Counted from the first letter of the stretch, positions 1-6,405 are shown. The stretch: DNA of 7,169 nucleotides from Limnochordia bacterium (GCA_007132635.1 SLOG01000173.1:1-7169), one strand, 5' to 3'. The notes: generated from the letters alone by a model not told the origin. Program-made: numbers and translations.

Positions 1-913
1 AGCGTGGCAGCTTGCCTCTAAAGGAAAGCACATCATAACGTCAAGCATAGAGCATCATGCAGTGTTGGATACCGCAAAGTGGTTGGAGACGCAAGGATTT
101 TCCGTCACTTACCTTCCGGTGGATGAAGCAGGGATGGTTAGTGTAGATGATCTTCAGCAGACAATTCGTGATGATACTATTCTGGTTTCCATCATGCACG
201 CGAATAATGAGATCGGTACCATTCAGCCATTGTCAGCCTTGGCTGCAGTGTGTCACGAGCGCGGGGTTGCTATGCATACGGATGCGGTGCAGTCCGTTGG
301 TGCGCTGCAGGTTGACGTACGCGATATGCCGGTTTCTTTACTCAGCCTTGCAGCTCACAAGTTCTATGGGCCCAAAGGTGTGGGAGTATTGTATGTACGG
401 AAAGGTACCCGACTGCACCCTCTGGTGCACGGCGGCGGCCAAGAACGCAAACGGCGTGCTGGTACAGAGAATGTGGCTGGCATTGTGGGGCTGGCTAAGG
501 GCTTGGAACTGGCCCTGGCTGAACGGGAGACGCTAGTACCTTGGTTACAGGCTCTTCGTGACCGTTTGATTGCGGGTTTGGAGACGATTCCCGAGGTGCG
601 GTTGAATGGTCACAGGACGGAGAGACTGCCCAACAACGTTAGCTTCTGTTTTCGTTACATTGAGGGCGAGGGATTGCTCCTGAAGCTTGATATGCAGGGT
701 ATCGCTGCCTCGTCCGGCAGTGCCTGCACCTCCGGGTCTCTGGAACCGTCGCATGTTCTCCTGGCCCTTGGATTAGACCATGGGACAGCCCACGGCTCGC
801 TGCGGTTGTCTTTGGGGCGCAGTAACACGGAAGACGACGTGGATCGAGTGATTGAGGTTCTGCCAGGCATTGTCGAACGACTGCGTGCTATGTCTCCGCT
901 GTATAATAGTTGA
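1..913 (+). CDS. nifS: Cysteine desulfurase (NifS/IscS group I), 5'-truncated by the window edge
   Basis: A PLP enzyme that converts L-cysteine to alanine and passes persulfide sulfur to the Fe-S scaffold encoded next. The reading frame is open from base 2 (base 1 ends the previous codon) and gives 303 residues. The family is usually about 380-400 residues, and lysine-cysteine spacing places roughly 80 N-terminal residues outside the window. Visible in fragment numbering: the cofactor-stacking histidine in SIEHHAV (His18), HTDAVQS with the PLP-pyridine Asp94, the Schiff-base Lys120 in AAHKFYGPKG, the conserved GGGQERKRRAGTEN, and the catalytic Cys242 in SSGSACTSGSLEPSHVL. The long cysteine loop marks group I (NifS/IscS), not SufS. 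A GTG at 62 lies inside the conserved core and is not the start. Coupling to nifU supports a general Isc-type role. Nothing here shows nitrogenase, so the nif name reflects family only. Confidence 0.95.
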   Translation, partial: AWQLASKGKHIITSSIEHHAVLDTAKWLETQGFSVTYLPVDEAGMVSVDDLQQTIRDDTILVSIMHANNEIGTIQPLSALAAVCHERGVAMHTDAVQSVGALQVDVRDMPVSLLSLAAHKFYGPKGVGVLYVRKGTRLHPLVHGGGQERKRRAGTENVAGIVGLAKGLELALAERETLVPWLQALRDRLIAGLETIPEVRLNGHRTERLPNNVSFCFRYIEGEGLLLKLDMQGIAASSGSACTSGSLEPSHVLLALGLDHGTAHGSLRLSLGRSNTEDDVDRVIEVLPGIVERLRAMSPLYNS

Positions 914-915
914 TG

Positions 916-938
916 CTCGGTGCCTTGCAGGTGCCGGG
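916..938 (+). other. Intercistronic RNA hairpin between nifS and nifU
   Basis: Two copies of GGTGCC (919-924 and 930-935) can pair through two central G-U wobbles. With C918-G936 and outer pairs to 916/938 this gives a stem of about nine pairs around a TTGCA loop. No T-run follows, so it is not an intrinsic terminator. It lies just before the nifU ribosome binding site (about 949-956) and could influence mRNA stability or nifU translation. That role is inferred only. Confidence 0.3.
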
Positions 939-962
939 GATTGTATCTGAGGAGGGTATCGA

Positions 963-1355
963 ATGTATTCCGATCGAGTCATGGACCACTTTGAAAATCC
1001 GCGCAATGTCGGTGAGTTGGAAAATGCCGATGCTGTAGGCGAAATGGGGAACGCTCGCTGCGGCGACATTATGAAGCTTTGGATCAAGGTTGAAGACGGT
1101 CGCATTGTCGATGCGAAATTCAAGACCTTTGGCTGCGGTGCTGCGATCGCCACATCGAGCATAGTCACAGAGATGGTAAAAGGCAAGACATTGGACGAAG
1201 CAGAGGAGATCTCAAACCAAGCAGTTGCCGATGCCCTGGATGGACTGCCACCTATCAAGATGCACTGTTCGAATATGGCTGCTGACGTCCTTAAGAAGGC
1301 GATTGAGGACTACCGAGCCAAAGAGAAATCTGAAGCGCAGAAGCAGACGGTGTAA
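963..1355 (+). CDS. nifU: Fe-S cluster assembly scaffold protein, IscU / NifU N-terminal type
   Basis: A 130-residue cytoplasmic scaffold on which Fe-S clusters are built from cysteine-desulfurase sulfur and then handed to client proteins. It has the full family signature: MYSDRVMDHFENPRNVG at the N-terminus, Cys33 and Asp35 in GNARCGD, Cys58 in FGCGAAIATSS, and His101-Cys102 in KMHCSNMAADVLKKAI. These match the three cysteines, the aspartate and the histidine of IscU. It has only the U-type domain, without the ferredoxin-like middle or the Nfu C-terminal domain of true nitrogenase NifU, so it is the short clostridial form. The C-terminal tail (KEKSEAQKQTV) is charged and probably disordered. 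The ATG follows a strong GAGGAGGG site at 949-956. It lies 49 bp after nifS and ends just before a terminator, so it is the last gene of the Fe-S operon. The usual GNP before CGD is here GNAR, a minor variation. Confidence 0.95.
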   Translation: MYSDRVMDHFENPRNVGELENADAVGEMGNARCGDIMKLWIKVEDGRIVDAKFKTFGCGAAIATSSIVTEMVKGKTLDEAEEISNQAVADALDGLPPIKMHCSNMAADVLKKAIEDYRAKEKSEAQKQTV

Positions 1356-1370
1356 TTTCTAGGATTGCAC

Positions 1371-1403
1371 AGAAGGGGTTGGGATTTCACCAGCCTCTTT
1401 TTT
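1371..1403 (+). terminator. Rho-independent terminator after nifU
   Basis: The arm AGAAGGGGTTGG (1371-1382) pairs with CCAGCC (1390-1395) and the following TCTTTT. The core is six pairs with one G-U, and the outer pairs are A-T or G-T. The loop is seven bases (GATTTCA), and the run of six T at 1398-1403 completes the signature. It begins 15 bp after the nifU stop and should separate the Fe-S operon from the protease gene. Confidence 0.8.
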
Positions 1404-1447
1404 GGTGTTAAGTTGCGTTTTGCAGGGATCAGCGCCTATCTGAGGAA

Positions 1448-1456
1448 TGATATACT
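1448..1456 (+). promoter_or_regulatory. Extended -10 promoter for the M48 protease gene
   Basis: TGATATACT matches the extended -10 form (TG, one base, then TATACT, five of six to TATAAT). It is 39 bp before the protease start codon and 44 bp after the upstream terminator. No recognisable -35 hexamer sits 16-18 bp upstream, which fits an extended -10 promoter. Transcription would start near 1463. Called by eye only. Confidence 0.5.
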
Positions 1457-1495
1457 GCGAATGGGCGAGCGACTAATCGGAAGGGGTGGTTTGGC

Positions 1496-2230
1496 ATGGC
1501 TCTTTGGAGACGAACTCGTCTGCTGCTTTTTGTAAGTGTTCTGTGCGTTGTTTTCACAGGTTCGGCGTCAGCCTTGCAGTTTTTCGGTGTCGAGGAAGAA
1601 ATCCGGATCGGCAGCGATATTGCTGCTGAGTTAGAGGCTGAACACGGTCTGTACCATCATCGAAGCTGGAATGGAAGCATAGATAGAATGGGGAACGAAC
1701 TGGCCGCTGTCAGTGCCCGCCCCGATCTACCGTACACCTTTCGTATTCTGGATGACGATCAGATAAACGCACTGGCAGTCCCGGGCGGTTTTATCTATGT
1801 GTACCGTGGACTTTTTGATGCCATCGATACCAATGATGAATTGGCTGCTGTTCTGGCACATGAGGTAGCCCATGTGGCGAATCGCCATGGGATGAACCAG
1901 TTGGAACGCAATCTGATTGTCAGTCTGGGACTAGGTCTTGTACTGCGGTTGGTCTTCGGCGCCGATGGGCAGTCATTGCTGTGGGATTTGGCTTCAGGAT
2001 TGGGTATGGACCTGCTCATAAAGGGTTACAGCCGGGAGAATGAATTCGATGCGGATAGAACTGGGATACATCTGATGCAGCGCGCTGGCTACGATCCCAG
2101 AGGGATGATCTCGTTCCTTGAGAAACTTCAGCGCATGGAGGCCCGCCAACCCAGCCGCCTGGCCGTTTGGTTCTCCACACATCCGCCGACCCACGAACGC
2201 ATTGATGCCATTGAGGCTGCTATCCGTTGA
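1496..2230 (+). CDS. Secreted or membrane-associated M48 family zinc metalloprotease
   Basis: A 244-residue protein with a typical export signal: basic start MALWRRTR, hydrophobic core at about 9-20, and a likely signal peptidase I site after SASA (residue 26). The cysteine at 17 is not in a convincing lipobox. The protease domain follows. AVPGGFIYVYRGL (94-106) precedes the zinc motif HEVAH (122-126, catalytic Glu123). Glu183 in ENEFDADRTG is the expected third zinc ligand. STHPPTHERI (227-236) is the conserved C-terminal M48 motif. The arrangement resembles the BepA/Oma1-like M48 group rather than HtpX, because there is only one hydrophobic stretch (about 139-155), between the zinc motif and Glu183. 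It probably acts outside the membrane in protein quality control; the substrate is unknown. The ATG has a GGAAGGGG site at 1479-1486. It has its own promoter, and alaS downstream has another, so it may be a single-gene unit. Confidence 0.88.
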   Translation: MALWRRTRLLLFVSVLCVVFTGSASALQFFGVEEEIRIGSDIAAELEAEHGLYHHRSWNGSIDRMGNELAAVSARPDLPYTFRILDDDQINALAVPGGFIYVYRGLFDAIDTNDELAAVLAHEVAHVANRHGMNQLERNLIVSLGLGLVLRLVFGADGQSLLWDLASGLGMDLLIKGYSRENEFDADRTGIHLMQRAGYDPRGMISFLEKLQRMEARQPSRLAVWFSTHPPTHERIDAIEAAIR

Positions 2231-2253
2231 GTCTGCGGCACCGAATCGTATTA

Positions 2254-2282
2254 TTGACAAGCATTTTGCTCTCAGATAAGAT
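2254..2282 (+). promoter_or_regulatory. Sigma-A type promoter for alaS
   Basis: A perfect -35 TTGACA (2254-2259) is followed by a 17-bp spacer and TAAGAT (2277-2282, four of six to TATAAT). A start near 2289 would give an untranslated leader of only about 45 bases. That is too short for a T-box, the usual Firmicutes control element for synthetase genes, and no T-box sequence is visible. The promoter lies in the 103-bp gap between the protease and alaS. Confidence 0.75.
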
Positions 2283-2307
2283 AGGACTAGTTGGAAACAG
2301 GAAAGGG

Positions 2308-2330
2308 GGCAGCCGCACACTGCTGCGGAG
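2308..2330 (+). promoter_or_regulatory. alaS ribosome-binding region with two competing hairpins
   Basis: A purine tract AGGAAAGGGGG ends at 2309, 24 bases before the alaS ATG at 2334. A second, weaker site GGAG (2327-2330) is only three bases before the ATG. Between them GCAGC (2309-2313) can pair with GCTGC (2322-2326). Alternatively CCGCA (2313-2317) can pair with TGCGG (2324-2328), which would hide part of GGAG. The two stems share bases and exclude each other. Each is five pairs, so a regulatory role is only a possibility. Confidence 0.35.
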
Positions 2331-2333
2331 TCT

Positions 2334-4985
2334 ATGAAGAACTGGACAGCTGATGTACTGCGCCAAGAGTTTCTGAGGTTCTTTGAAAGCAAAAACCATA
2401 CGTTTCTGCCCAGTGCATCCCTGATACCCCATGGTGATACAACTCTGCTGCTTACCGGTGCCGGGATGGTGCCGTTTAAGCCCTTTTTTCTGGGCCAAGA
2501 GAAGCCGGAAAGCCGGCGGGTCGTCACCTTTCAGCGGTGTATGCGGACGGTAGACATCGACAATGTGGGCCAGACCGATCGGCATGGCACCTTTTTTGAG
2601 ATGCTAGGCAACTTCTCATTCGGCGACTATTTCAAAGAAGAGGTCATCGGCTGGGCGTGGGAGTTTGTGCTGGAGCACCTGGAGTTTCCCAGGGAGAAGC
2701 TCTGGGTAACCATTTTCGAGGATGATGATGAAGCCCACGATATCTGGCATGATACAATCGGCTTCCCTCAAGACCGGATCGTTCGCTTGGGCCGCGAGGA
2801 TAATTTCTGGGAGATCGGAGTGGGTCCCTGCGGTCCCTGTTCGGAGATCCACCTGGATCGCGGCCCTGAATACGGCTGCACCGATCCAGGCTGCAAGCCC
2901 GGTTGTGATTGTGATCGATATTTGGAGTTTTGGAACCTTGTGTTCATCCAGTTCTATAAGGATGAAAATGGTTCTTTAACTCCCTTGACAAGCAAAGGCA
3001 TCGACACAGGCATGGGTCTTGAGCGAGTAACAGCACTTATGCAGGATGCCAAAAGCATTTTTGATATTGATAACATTCGGCCGGTCGTCGATCGAGTGGC
3101 GGCATTGGCTAAGACCGAGTATGGACGTGATGAAGACGCCGATGTATCACTGCGAGTCATCACCGATCACCTGCGCGGCATTACGTTTATGGTGTTCGAC
3201 GGTGTGCTTCCGAGTAACGAGGGCCGCGGCTATATATTGCGCCGTCTGCTGCGTCGTGCCGTGCGCCATGGACGCCTGCTGGGCATTCATGATGCGTTCT
3301 TACTTGACATGGTTGATGAGGTCATCGAGCAGATGAAATCGGGCTATCCCGAACTGCTTGACAAACGCAGCTACATCCACAAAGTAGTGGGTCTAGAAGA
3401 AGAGCGTTTCCAAGCGACCTTGGACCAGGGAATTGGTCTGCTTCAGGAAGTCATACAGAAGGCAAAACGAGCGGGGAATCGTGAGATAGCCGGAGTCGAT
3501 GTTTTCAAGCTCTACGATACCTTTGGGTTTCCCTACGAACTGACCAAAGAGATCGCCGATGAAGAGGGATTTTCTCTTGACGAAGAAGGGTTTCGCGCGG
3601 CTATGGAAGCGCAGCGGCAGCGGGCACGGGCGGCACGAGGCGACTCTTCCTATGCAGGTGAGAATATGGAAGTGTTCCAGGAGGCCGCTGCAGCGGGAGA
3701 CGTGAGATTCGTCGGCTATGACCGCTCGCAGGTGTCCACGCGTATTCGGGCGATTATCAAGGATGGAAGCTTAGTCGGGCGAGCCGAAGCGGGGGACAGT
3801 GTGTCGCTAGTCGTAGATGAGACACCTTTTTACGCAGAAGCCGGCGGCCAGGTTTCCGACAGAGGGCGCATTCAGTCTGGTACAGGTACGCTGGACGTTG
3901 ATGATGTCCGCCGTCCTTTTGAGGGCCTCATCGTCCACACCGGACGAGTAACCGCCGGTGAACTTGAGGCGGATCAAGCGGCGACAGCCGTCCTGGAGAA
4001 TGAACTCCGACGGCATACGGCCCGACACCATACAGCGACTCACTTGCTGCACCAAGCTTTGCGCGGCCTGCTGGGAGACCATGTTAATCAGGCTGGTTCG
4101 TTCGTCAGCCCTGAACGTTTGCGTTTTGACTTCACGCACTTTGAGGCCTTGACCAGTGAACAGCTGACCGCCATTGAGTCCGAAGTTAATGATGTGATCA
4201 TGTCGAATCGGCCTGTAGAAGCATCTGAGATGTCTATGGACCAAGCAAAGGCGGCGGGAGCGGTGGCTTTGTTTGGCGAGAAGTACGGCAACCGTGTGCG
4301 AGTTGTCACCGTTACGGACTATTCGAAGGAGTTGTGTGGTGGCACCCATGTATCTGCAACCGGGGACATCGGTCTGTTCCGGATCGTATCCGAAGGCAGC
4401 GTAGCTTCGGGGGTGCGCCGTATAGAGGCCGTATGCGGTCGAAGAGCGCTGGATTTCACTCGCGAACGGGAGGGTGTTCTGCGCCAGGTGAGCCGTCAAC
4501 TGCAGTCGACAGTCGAGGACCTCCCGGAGCAGGCCGCGAAGTTAATTGCTCAACAGAAGGAGCTAAACCAACAGGTGCAGCAGTTTAGGCAGAAACTGGC
4601 TGGCGATGCAGCCGATCAGCTCATTCGCAGCGCTGCCTCGGTTGATGGAGTAGCCATCGTTGCGGCACCGGTCGAGGTATCTGGAATGGATGAACTGCGG
4701 GCATTGGGAGATCGAGTCCGTGATCGGCTGAAACCGTCTGTAATTGTGTTAGGCGCTTCTGCCGGGGACAAAGTACTGCTCTTGGCAATGGCTTCTGAAG
4801 ACATTGCAGGCAAGCGGGTCCACGCGGGTGACATCGTCAAGCGAGCAGCCCAGATTTGCGGCGGCGGCGGCGGTGGCCGTCCGGACATGGCCCAAGCAGG
4901 CGGCTGGCATCCGGAGAAGCTGCAGGAAGCTCTGCAGACGGTAAAGAGTATACTTGAGGAACAGCTGCAGGGGAACGTCAAGTAA
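2334..4985 (+). CDS. alaS: Alanyl-tRNA synthetase
   Basis: Class II synthetase that activates alanine with ATP and loads tRNA-Ala, with its own proofreading of mischarged Ser and Gly. At 883 residues it is full length. Order: catalytic core at about 1-245 (VTFQRCMRTVDIDNVG, FFEMLGNFSFGDYF, GPCGPCSEIHLDRG, and the late DTGMGLERV); helical tRNA-recognition region to about 460; editing domain at about 480-710; coiled linker at about 715-760; C-terminal DHHA1 / C-Ala domain with the glycine run CGGGGGGRPDMAQAGG (842-857). The editing zinc ligands are intact: His566 and His570 in HTATH, Cys668 and His672 in CGGTH. The cysteine cluster at 182-193 is an insertion common in bacterial AlaRS. The only in-frame start near the conserved N-terminus (MKNWTADVLRQEFLRFF) is ATG 2334; no other start codon exists between it and the promoter. 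ireB follows after 85 bp without a terminator, so the two are probably cotranscribed. Confidence 0.98.
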   Translation: MKNWTADVLRQEFLRFFESKNHTFLPSASLIPHGDTTLLLTGAGMVPFKPFFLGQEKPESRRVVTFQRCMRTVDIDNVGQTDRHGTFFEMLGNFSFGDYFKEEVIGWAWEFVLEHLEFPREKLWVTIFEDDDEAHDIWHDTIGFPQDRIVRLGREDNFWEIGVGPCGPCSEIHLDRGPEYGCTDPGCKPGCDCDRYLEFWNLVFIQFYKDENGSLTPLTSKGIDTGMGLERVTALMQDAKSIFDIDNIRPVVDRVAALAKTEYGRDEDADVSLRVITDHLRGITFMVFDGVLPSNEGRGYILRRLLRRAVRHGRLLGIHDAFLLDMVDEVIEQMKSGYPELLDKRSYIHKVVGLEEERFQATLDQGIGLLQEVIQKAKRAGNREIAGVDVFKLYDTFGFPYELTKEIADEEGFSLDEEGFRAAMEAQRQRARAARGDSSYAGENMEVFQEAAAAGDVRFVGYDRSQVSTRIRAIIKDGSLVGRAEAGDSVSLVVDETPFYAEAGGQVSDRGRIQSGTGTLDVDDVRRPFEGLIVHTGRVTAGELEADQAATAVLENELRRHTARHHTATHLLHQALRGLLGDHVNQAGSFVSPERLRFDFTHFEALTSEQLTAIESEVNDVIMSNRPVEASEMSMDQAKAAGAVALFGEKYGNRVRVVTVTDYSKELCGGTHVSATGDIGLFRIVSEGSVASGVRRIEAVCGRRALDFTREREGVLRQVSRQLQSTVEDLPEQAAKLIAQQKELNQQVQQFRQKLAGDAADQLIRSAASVDGVAIVAAPVEVSGMDELRALGDRVRDRLKPSVIVLGASAGDKVLLLAMASEDIAGKRVHAGDIVKRAAQICGGGGGGRPDMAQAGGWHPEKLQEALQTVKSILEEQLQGNVK

Positions 4986-5035
4986 GCGTCGAAGTAGCAG
5001 ATAAGGACTGAATCGCGTCGTCGGAATCCCAAGCG

Positions 5036-5065
5036 TCCACTGTGTTTCAGTGGGAGAGGGAGGAG
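5036..5065 (+). promoter_or_regulatory. Hairpin and Shine-Dalgarno site that set the ireB start
   Basis: CCACTG (5037-5042) and CAGTGG (5048-5053) form a perfect six-pair stem with a TGTTT loop. The strong purine site AGGGAGGAG (5057-5065) comes a few bases later, five bases before GTG 5071 and eight before GTG 5074. An earlier in-frame GTG at 5050 lies inside the hairpin, upstream of this site, and is unlikely to be used. No T-run follows the stem, so it is not a terminator. Confidence 0.5.
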
Positions 5066-5070
5066 TTAGC

Positions 5071-5328
5071 GTGGTGCGACCTAGCAAAAAAACAACTCTT
5101 TTCCGCGGTTTCGGCAGCGACAAGCAAACGCAGGTTGCCTCTGTGCTGAAAATGGTCCATGAAGCTCTTCAAGAAAAAGGGTACAACCCTGTCGGGCAGA
5201 TTGTGGGTTACCTTCTGTCTGGCGATCCAACGTATATCACGAGTCACCGAAATGCTCGCACTCTAATCGGTACCGTCGAGCGGGATGAGTTGTTGGAGGA
5301 ATTGGTGACGAAGTATCTGAAGCGCTGA
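5071..5328 (+). CDS. ireB: IreB family regulatory phosphoprotein (UPF0297)
   Basis: An 85-residue cytoplasmic protein. In Enterococcus faecalis the homologue is a substrate of the PASTA-domain kinase IreK and affects cephalosporin resistance; in other species its role is little known. The family core is well kept: [28 protein letters not shown] (32-59), NAR (61-63), then [15 protein letters not shown] (70-84). The N-terminal segment KKTTLF (6-11) has Thr8 and Thr9 where the enterococcal protein carries its phosphorylated threonine in a similar Thr-x-x-Phe context, so these are candidate phosphosites by position only. GTG 5071 is chosen because of the Shine-Dalgarno site five bases upstream and because it gives the usual family length. 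GTG 5074 is equally possible and removes one residue. It lies 85 bp after alaS, its normal neighbour in Firmicutes. Its stop is one base before a long hairpin. Confidence 0.92.
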   Translation: MVRPSKKTTLFRGFGSDKQTQVASVLKMVHEALQEKGYNPVGQIVGYLLSGDPTYITSHRNARTLIGTVERDELLEELVTKYLKR

Positions 5329-5329
5329 G

Positions 5330-5360
5330 AAACAAGGAACCGGGCTCCGGTTCCTTGTTT
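5330..5360 (+). terminator. Perfect 14-bp hairpin after ireB, probable (weak or partial) terminator
   Basis: AAACAAGGAACCGG (5330-5343) and CCGGTTCCTTGTTT (5347-5360) are exact inverted complements around a GCT loop. The stem ends in TTT and is followed by AATGG, so the U-tract is short for an efficient intrinsic terminator. Its near symmetry could also let it act on the opposite strand. It begins one base after the ireB stop codon. No clear promoter lies in the 40 bp between it and the reductase start, so partial read-through or mRNA processing may operate here. Confidence 0.6.
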
Positions 5361-5383
5361 AATGGAGGATAGCTTTTCTGCAC

Positions 5384-5392
5384 AAGGTGAGG
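5384..5392 (+). promoter_or_regulatory. Shine-Dalgarno site that sets the reductase start at GTG 5401
   Basis: AAGGTGAGG ends eight bases before GTG 5401. That start gives the classic aldo/keto reductase N-terminus (MEYRTLGLTQIEVSRLCFG). The earlier in-frame ATG at 5362 directly abuts the hairpin, has no purine site before it, and would add 13 unmatched residues. Confidence 0.65.
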
Positions 5393-5400
5393 TTGATACT

Positions 5401-6339
5401 GTGGAGTACCGTACTCTAGGGTTGACTCAAATCGAGGTGTCGCGTCTGTGTTTTGGCGCGCTGACTATTGGCCCGCTGCAGCGGCGCATGTCAGTGGCGG
5501 ATGGCGCGCACGTGATTCGTAGTGCATTGGATGCCGGTGTTCGCTTCATTGACACGGCAGAGTTGTACGGAACGTACGAACAGATTCGGGTTGCGCTGCG
5601 CACAGCGCCCCACGATGTTGTAATCGCCACAAAGTCCTATGCCTATGAAAGGCAGGGTGTTGAGGCCAGCCTCAAGGCTGCTCGCGAAGGGATGGGACGC
5701 TCTGTCATTGACATCTTTCTGCTGCACGAACAGGAATCAATGCATACGCTGCGTGGGCACTGGGAGGCCTTAGAAGGCCTTCTGGAGGCGAAGCAGAAGG
5801 GTGATATCCGCGCTGTAGGTATATCGACCCATCATGTCGAAGCGGTTAAGGTGGCGGCGGTTTTGCCGGAAATTGATATTATTTCTCCGTTAATCAACGT
5901 CCAGGGTATTGGTATTCAAGGAGGCAGTCTTCGAGATATGGAGGATGCTGTCACGGAGGCCGTAGGGCAGGGAAAAGGTGTTTATGCGATGAAACCGTTG
6001 GGAGGGGGTCATTTGATCCCGCGGTGGAATGAAGCCTTTTCCTACCTGCTCGATCAACTGAATCTGGATGCCATCGCAGTCGGTATGAAAAACGCTTCTG
6101 AGGTGCGCCGCAACGTTGAGTTTTTCTCGGGCAGCCGCTCGTCTGCTTGGTCAGCCCTGGAAGAGAGCCGTCAGCTCCACATTGACGATTGGTGCAGTGG
6201 GTGCGGCAAGTGTGCCGCTGTTTGTTCGAGCCGTGCACTGAGCATTGTGGACGCGCAAGCCGTCGTGGATCCAGAACGGTGTGTCTTCTGTGGTTACTGT
6301 GGGGCAGCATGTCCAGAGTTTGCCATCAAGGTGATTTAG
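5401..6339 (+). CDS. Aldo/keto reductase with C-terminal 2x[4Fe-4S] ferredoxin domain
   Basis: A 312-residue soluble oxidoreductase. Residues 1 to about 245 form an aldo/keto reductase TIM barrel. The catalytic tetrad is visible: Asp51 and Tyr56 in FIDTAELYG, Lys78 in VIATKSY, His109 in IFLLHEQE. Residues about 260-312 form a bacterial ferredoxin domain with two CxxCxxCxxxC motifs (Cys265, 268, 271, 275 and Cys294, 297, 300, 304), enough for two [4Fe-4S] clusters. The first motif lacks the usual proline after its last cysteine (CSS); the second has it (CPEFAI). Family knowledge suggests NAD(P)H-linked carbonyl chemistry joined to electron transfer, typical of anaerobes; the substrate cannot be read from the sequence. 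The start is GTG 5401, decided by the site at 5384-5392 and by the barrel N-terminus. The gene lies between ireB and ruvX, which are often adjacent, so it looks like an addition to that block. It is 66 bp before ruvX with no terminator between, hence probably cotranscribed with it. Confidence 0.9.
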   Translation: MEYRTLGLTQIEVSRLCFGALTIGPLQRRMSVADGAHVIRSALDAGVRFIDTAELYGTYEQIRVALRTAPHDVVIATKSYAYERQGVEASLKAAREGMGRSVIDIFLLHEQESMHTLRGHWEALEGLLEAKQKGDIRAVGISTHHVEAVKVAAVLPEIDIISPLINVQGIGIQGGSLRDMEDAVTEAVGQGKGVYAMKPLGGGHLIPRWNEAFSYLLDQLNLDAIAVGMKNASEVRRNVEFFSGSRSSAWSALEESRQLHIDDWCSGCGKCAAVCSSRALSIVDAQAVVDPERCVFCGYCGAACPEFAIKVI

Positions 6340-6344
6340 GAGGG

Positions 6345-6371
6345 CGTTGATTTTCTCTGGCACGATCAACG
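6345..6371 (+). other. Inverted repeat in the reductase-ruvX gap
   Basis: CGTTGAT (6345-6351) and ATCAACG (6365-6371) are exact inverted complements with a 13-base loop. No T-run follows the stem, so it is not an intrinsic terminator. It sits upstream of the ruvX ribosome binding site (AAAGGA, 6393-6398) without covering it. Seven pairs with a wide loop is weak, and it may be chance. Confidence 0.25.
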
Positions 6372-6405
6372 GCGTTCCGAATAGCAGCGCAGAAAGGACT
6401 GGCCT

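Noticed and set aside
773..1258. A 161-codon minus-strand open frame across the nifS-nifU junction
   Set aside because: It covers highly conserved coding sequence of both genes and shows no family signature of its own.
2231..2333. A T-box riboswitch before alaS
   Set aside because: The gap is only 103 bp, the promoter occupies its middle, and neither the T-box sequence nor a specifier stem is present.
3807..4499. A 230-codon open frame on the minus strand inside alaS
   Set aside because: It runs entirely opposite the conserved editing domain of alaS, has no recognisable motif, and is explained by the codon pattern of the real gene.
4858..4878. GCGGCGGCGGCGGTGG repeat at the alaS 3' end
   Set aside because: It encodes the normal glycine run of the AlaRS C-terminal domain, so it is coding sequence and not an independent repeat.
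4998..5010. CAGATAAGGACT resembles the alaS -10 region (CAGATAAGATAGGACT), suggesting a separate ireB promoter
   Set aside because: There is no -35-like hexamer at 16-18 bp upstream, and the similarity is short enough to be chance.
5362..5400. ATG 5362 as the reductase start
   Set aside because: It abuts the hairpin, lacks a ribosome binding site, and adds residues that do not match the family; GTG 5401 has both a good site and the expected N-terminus.
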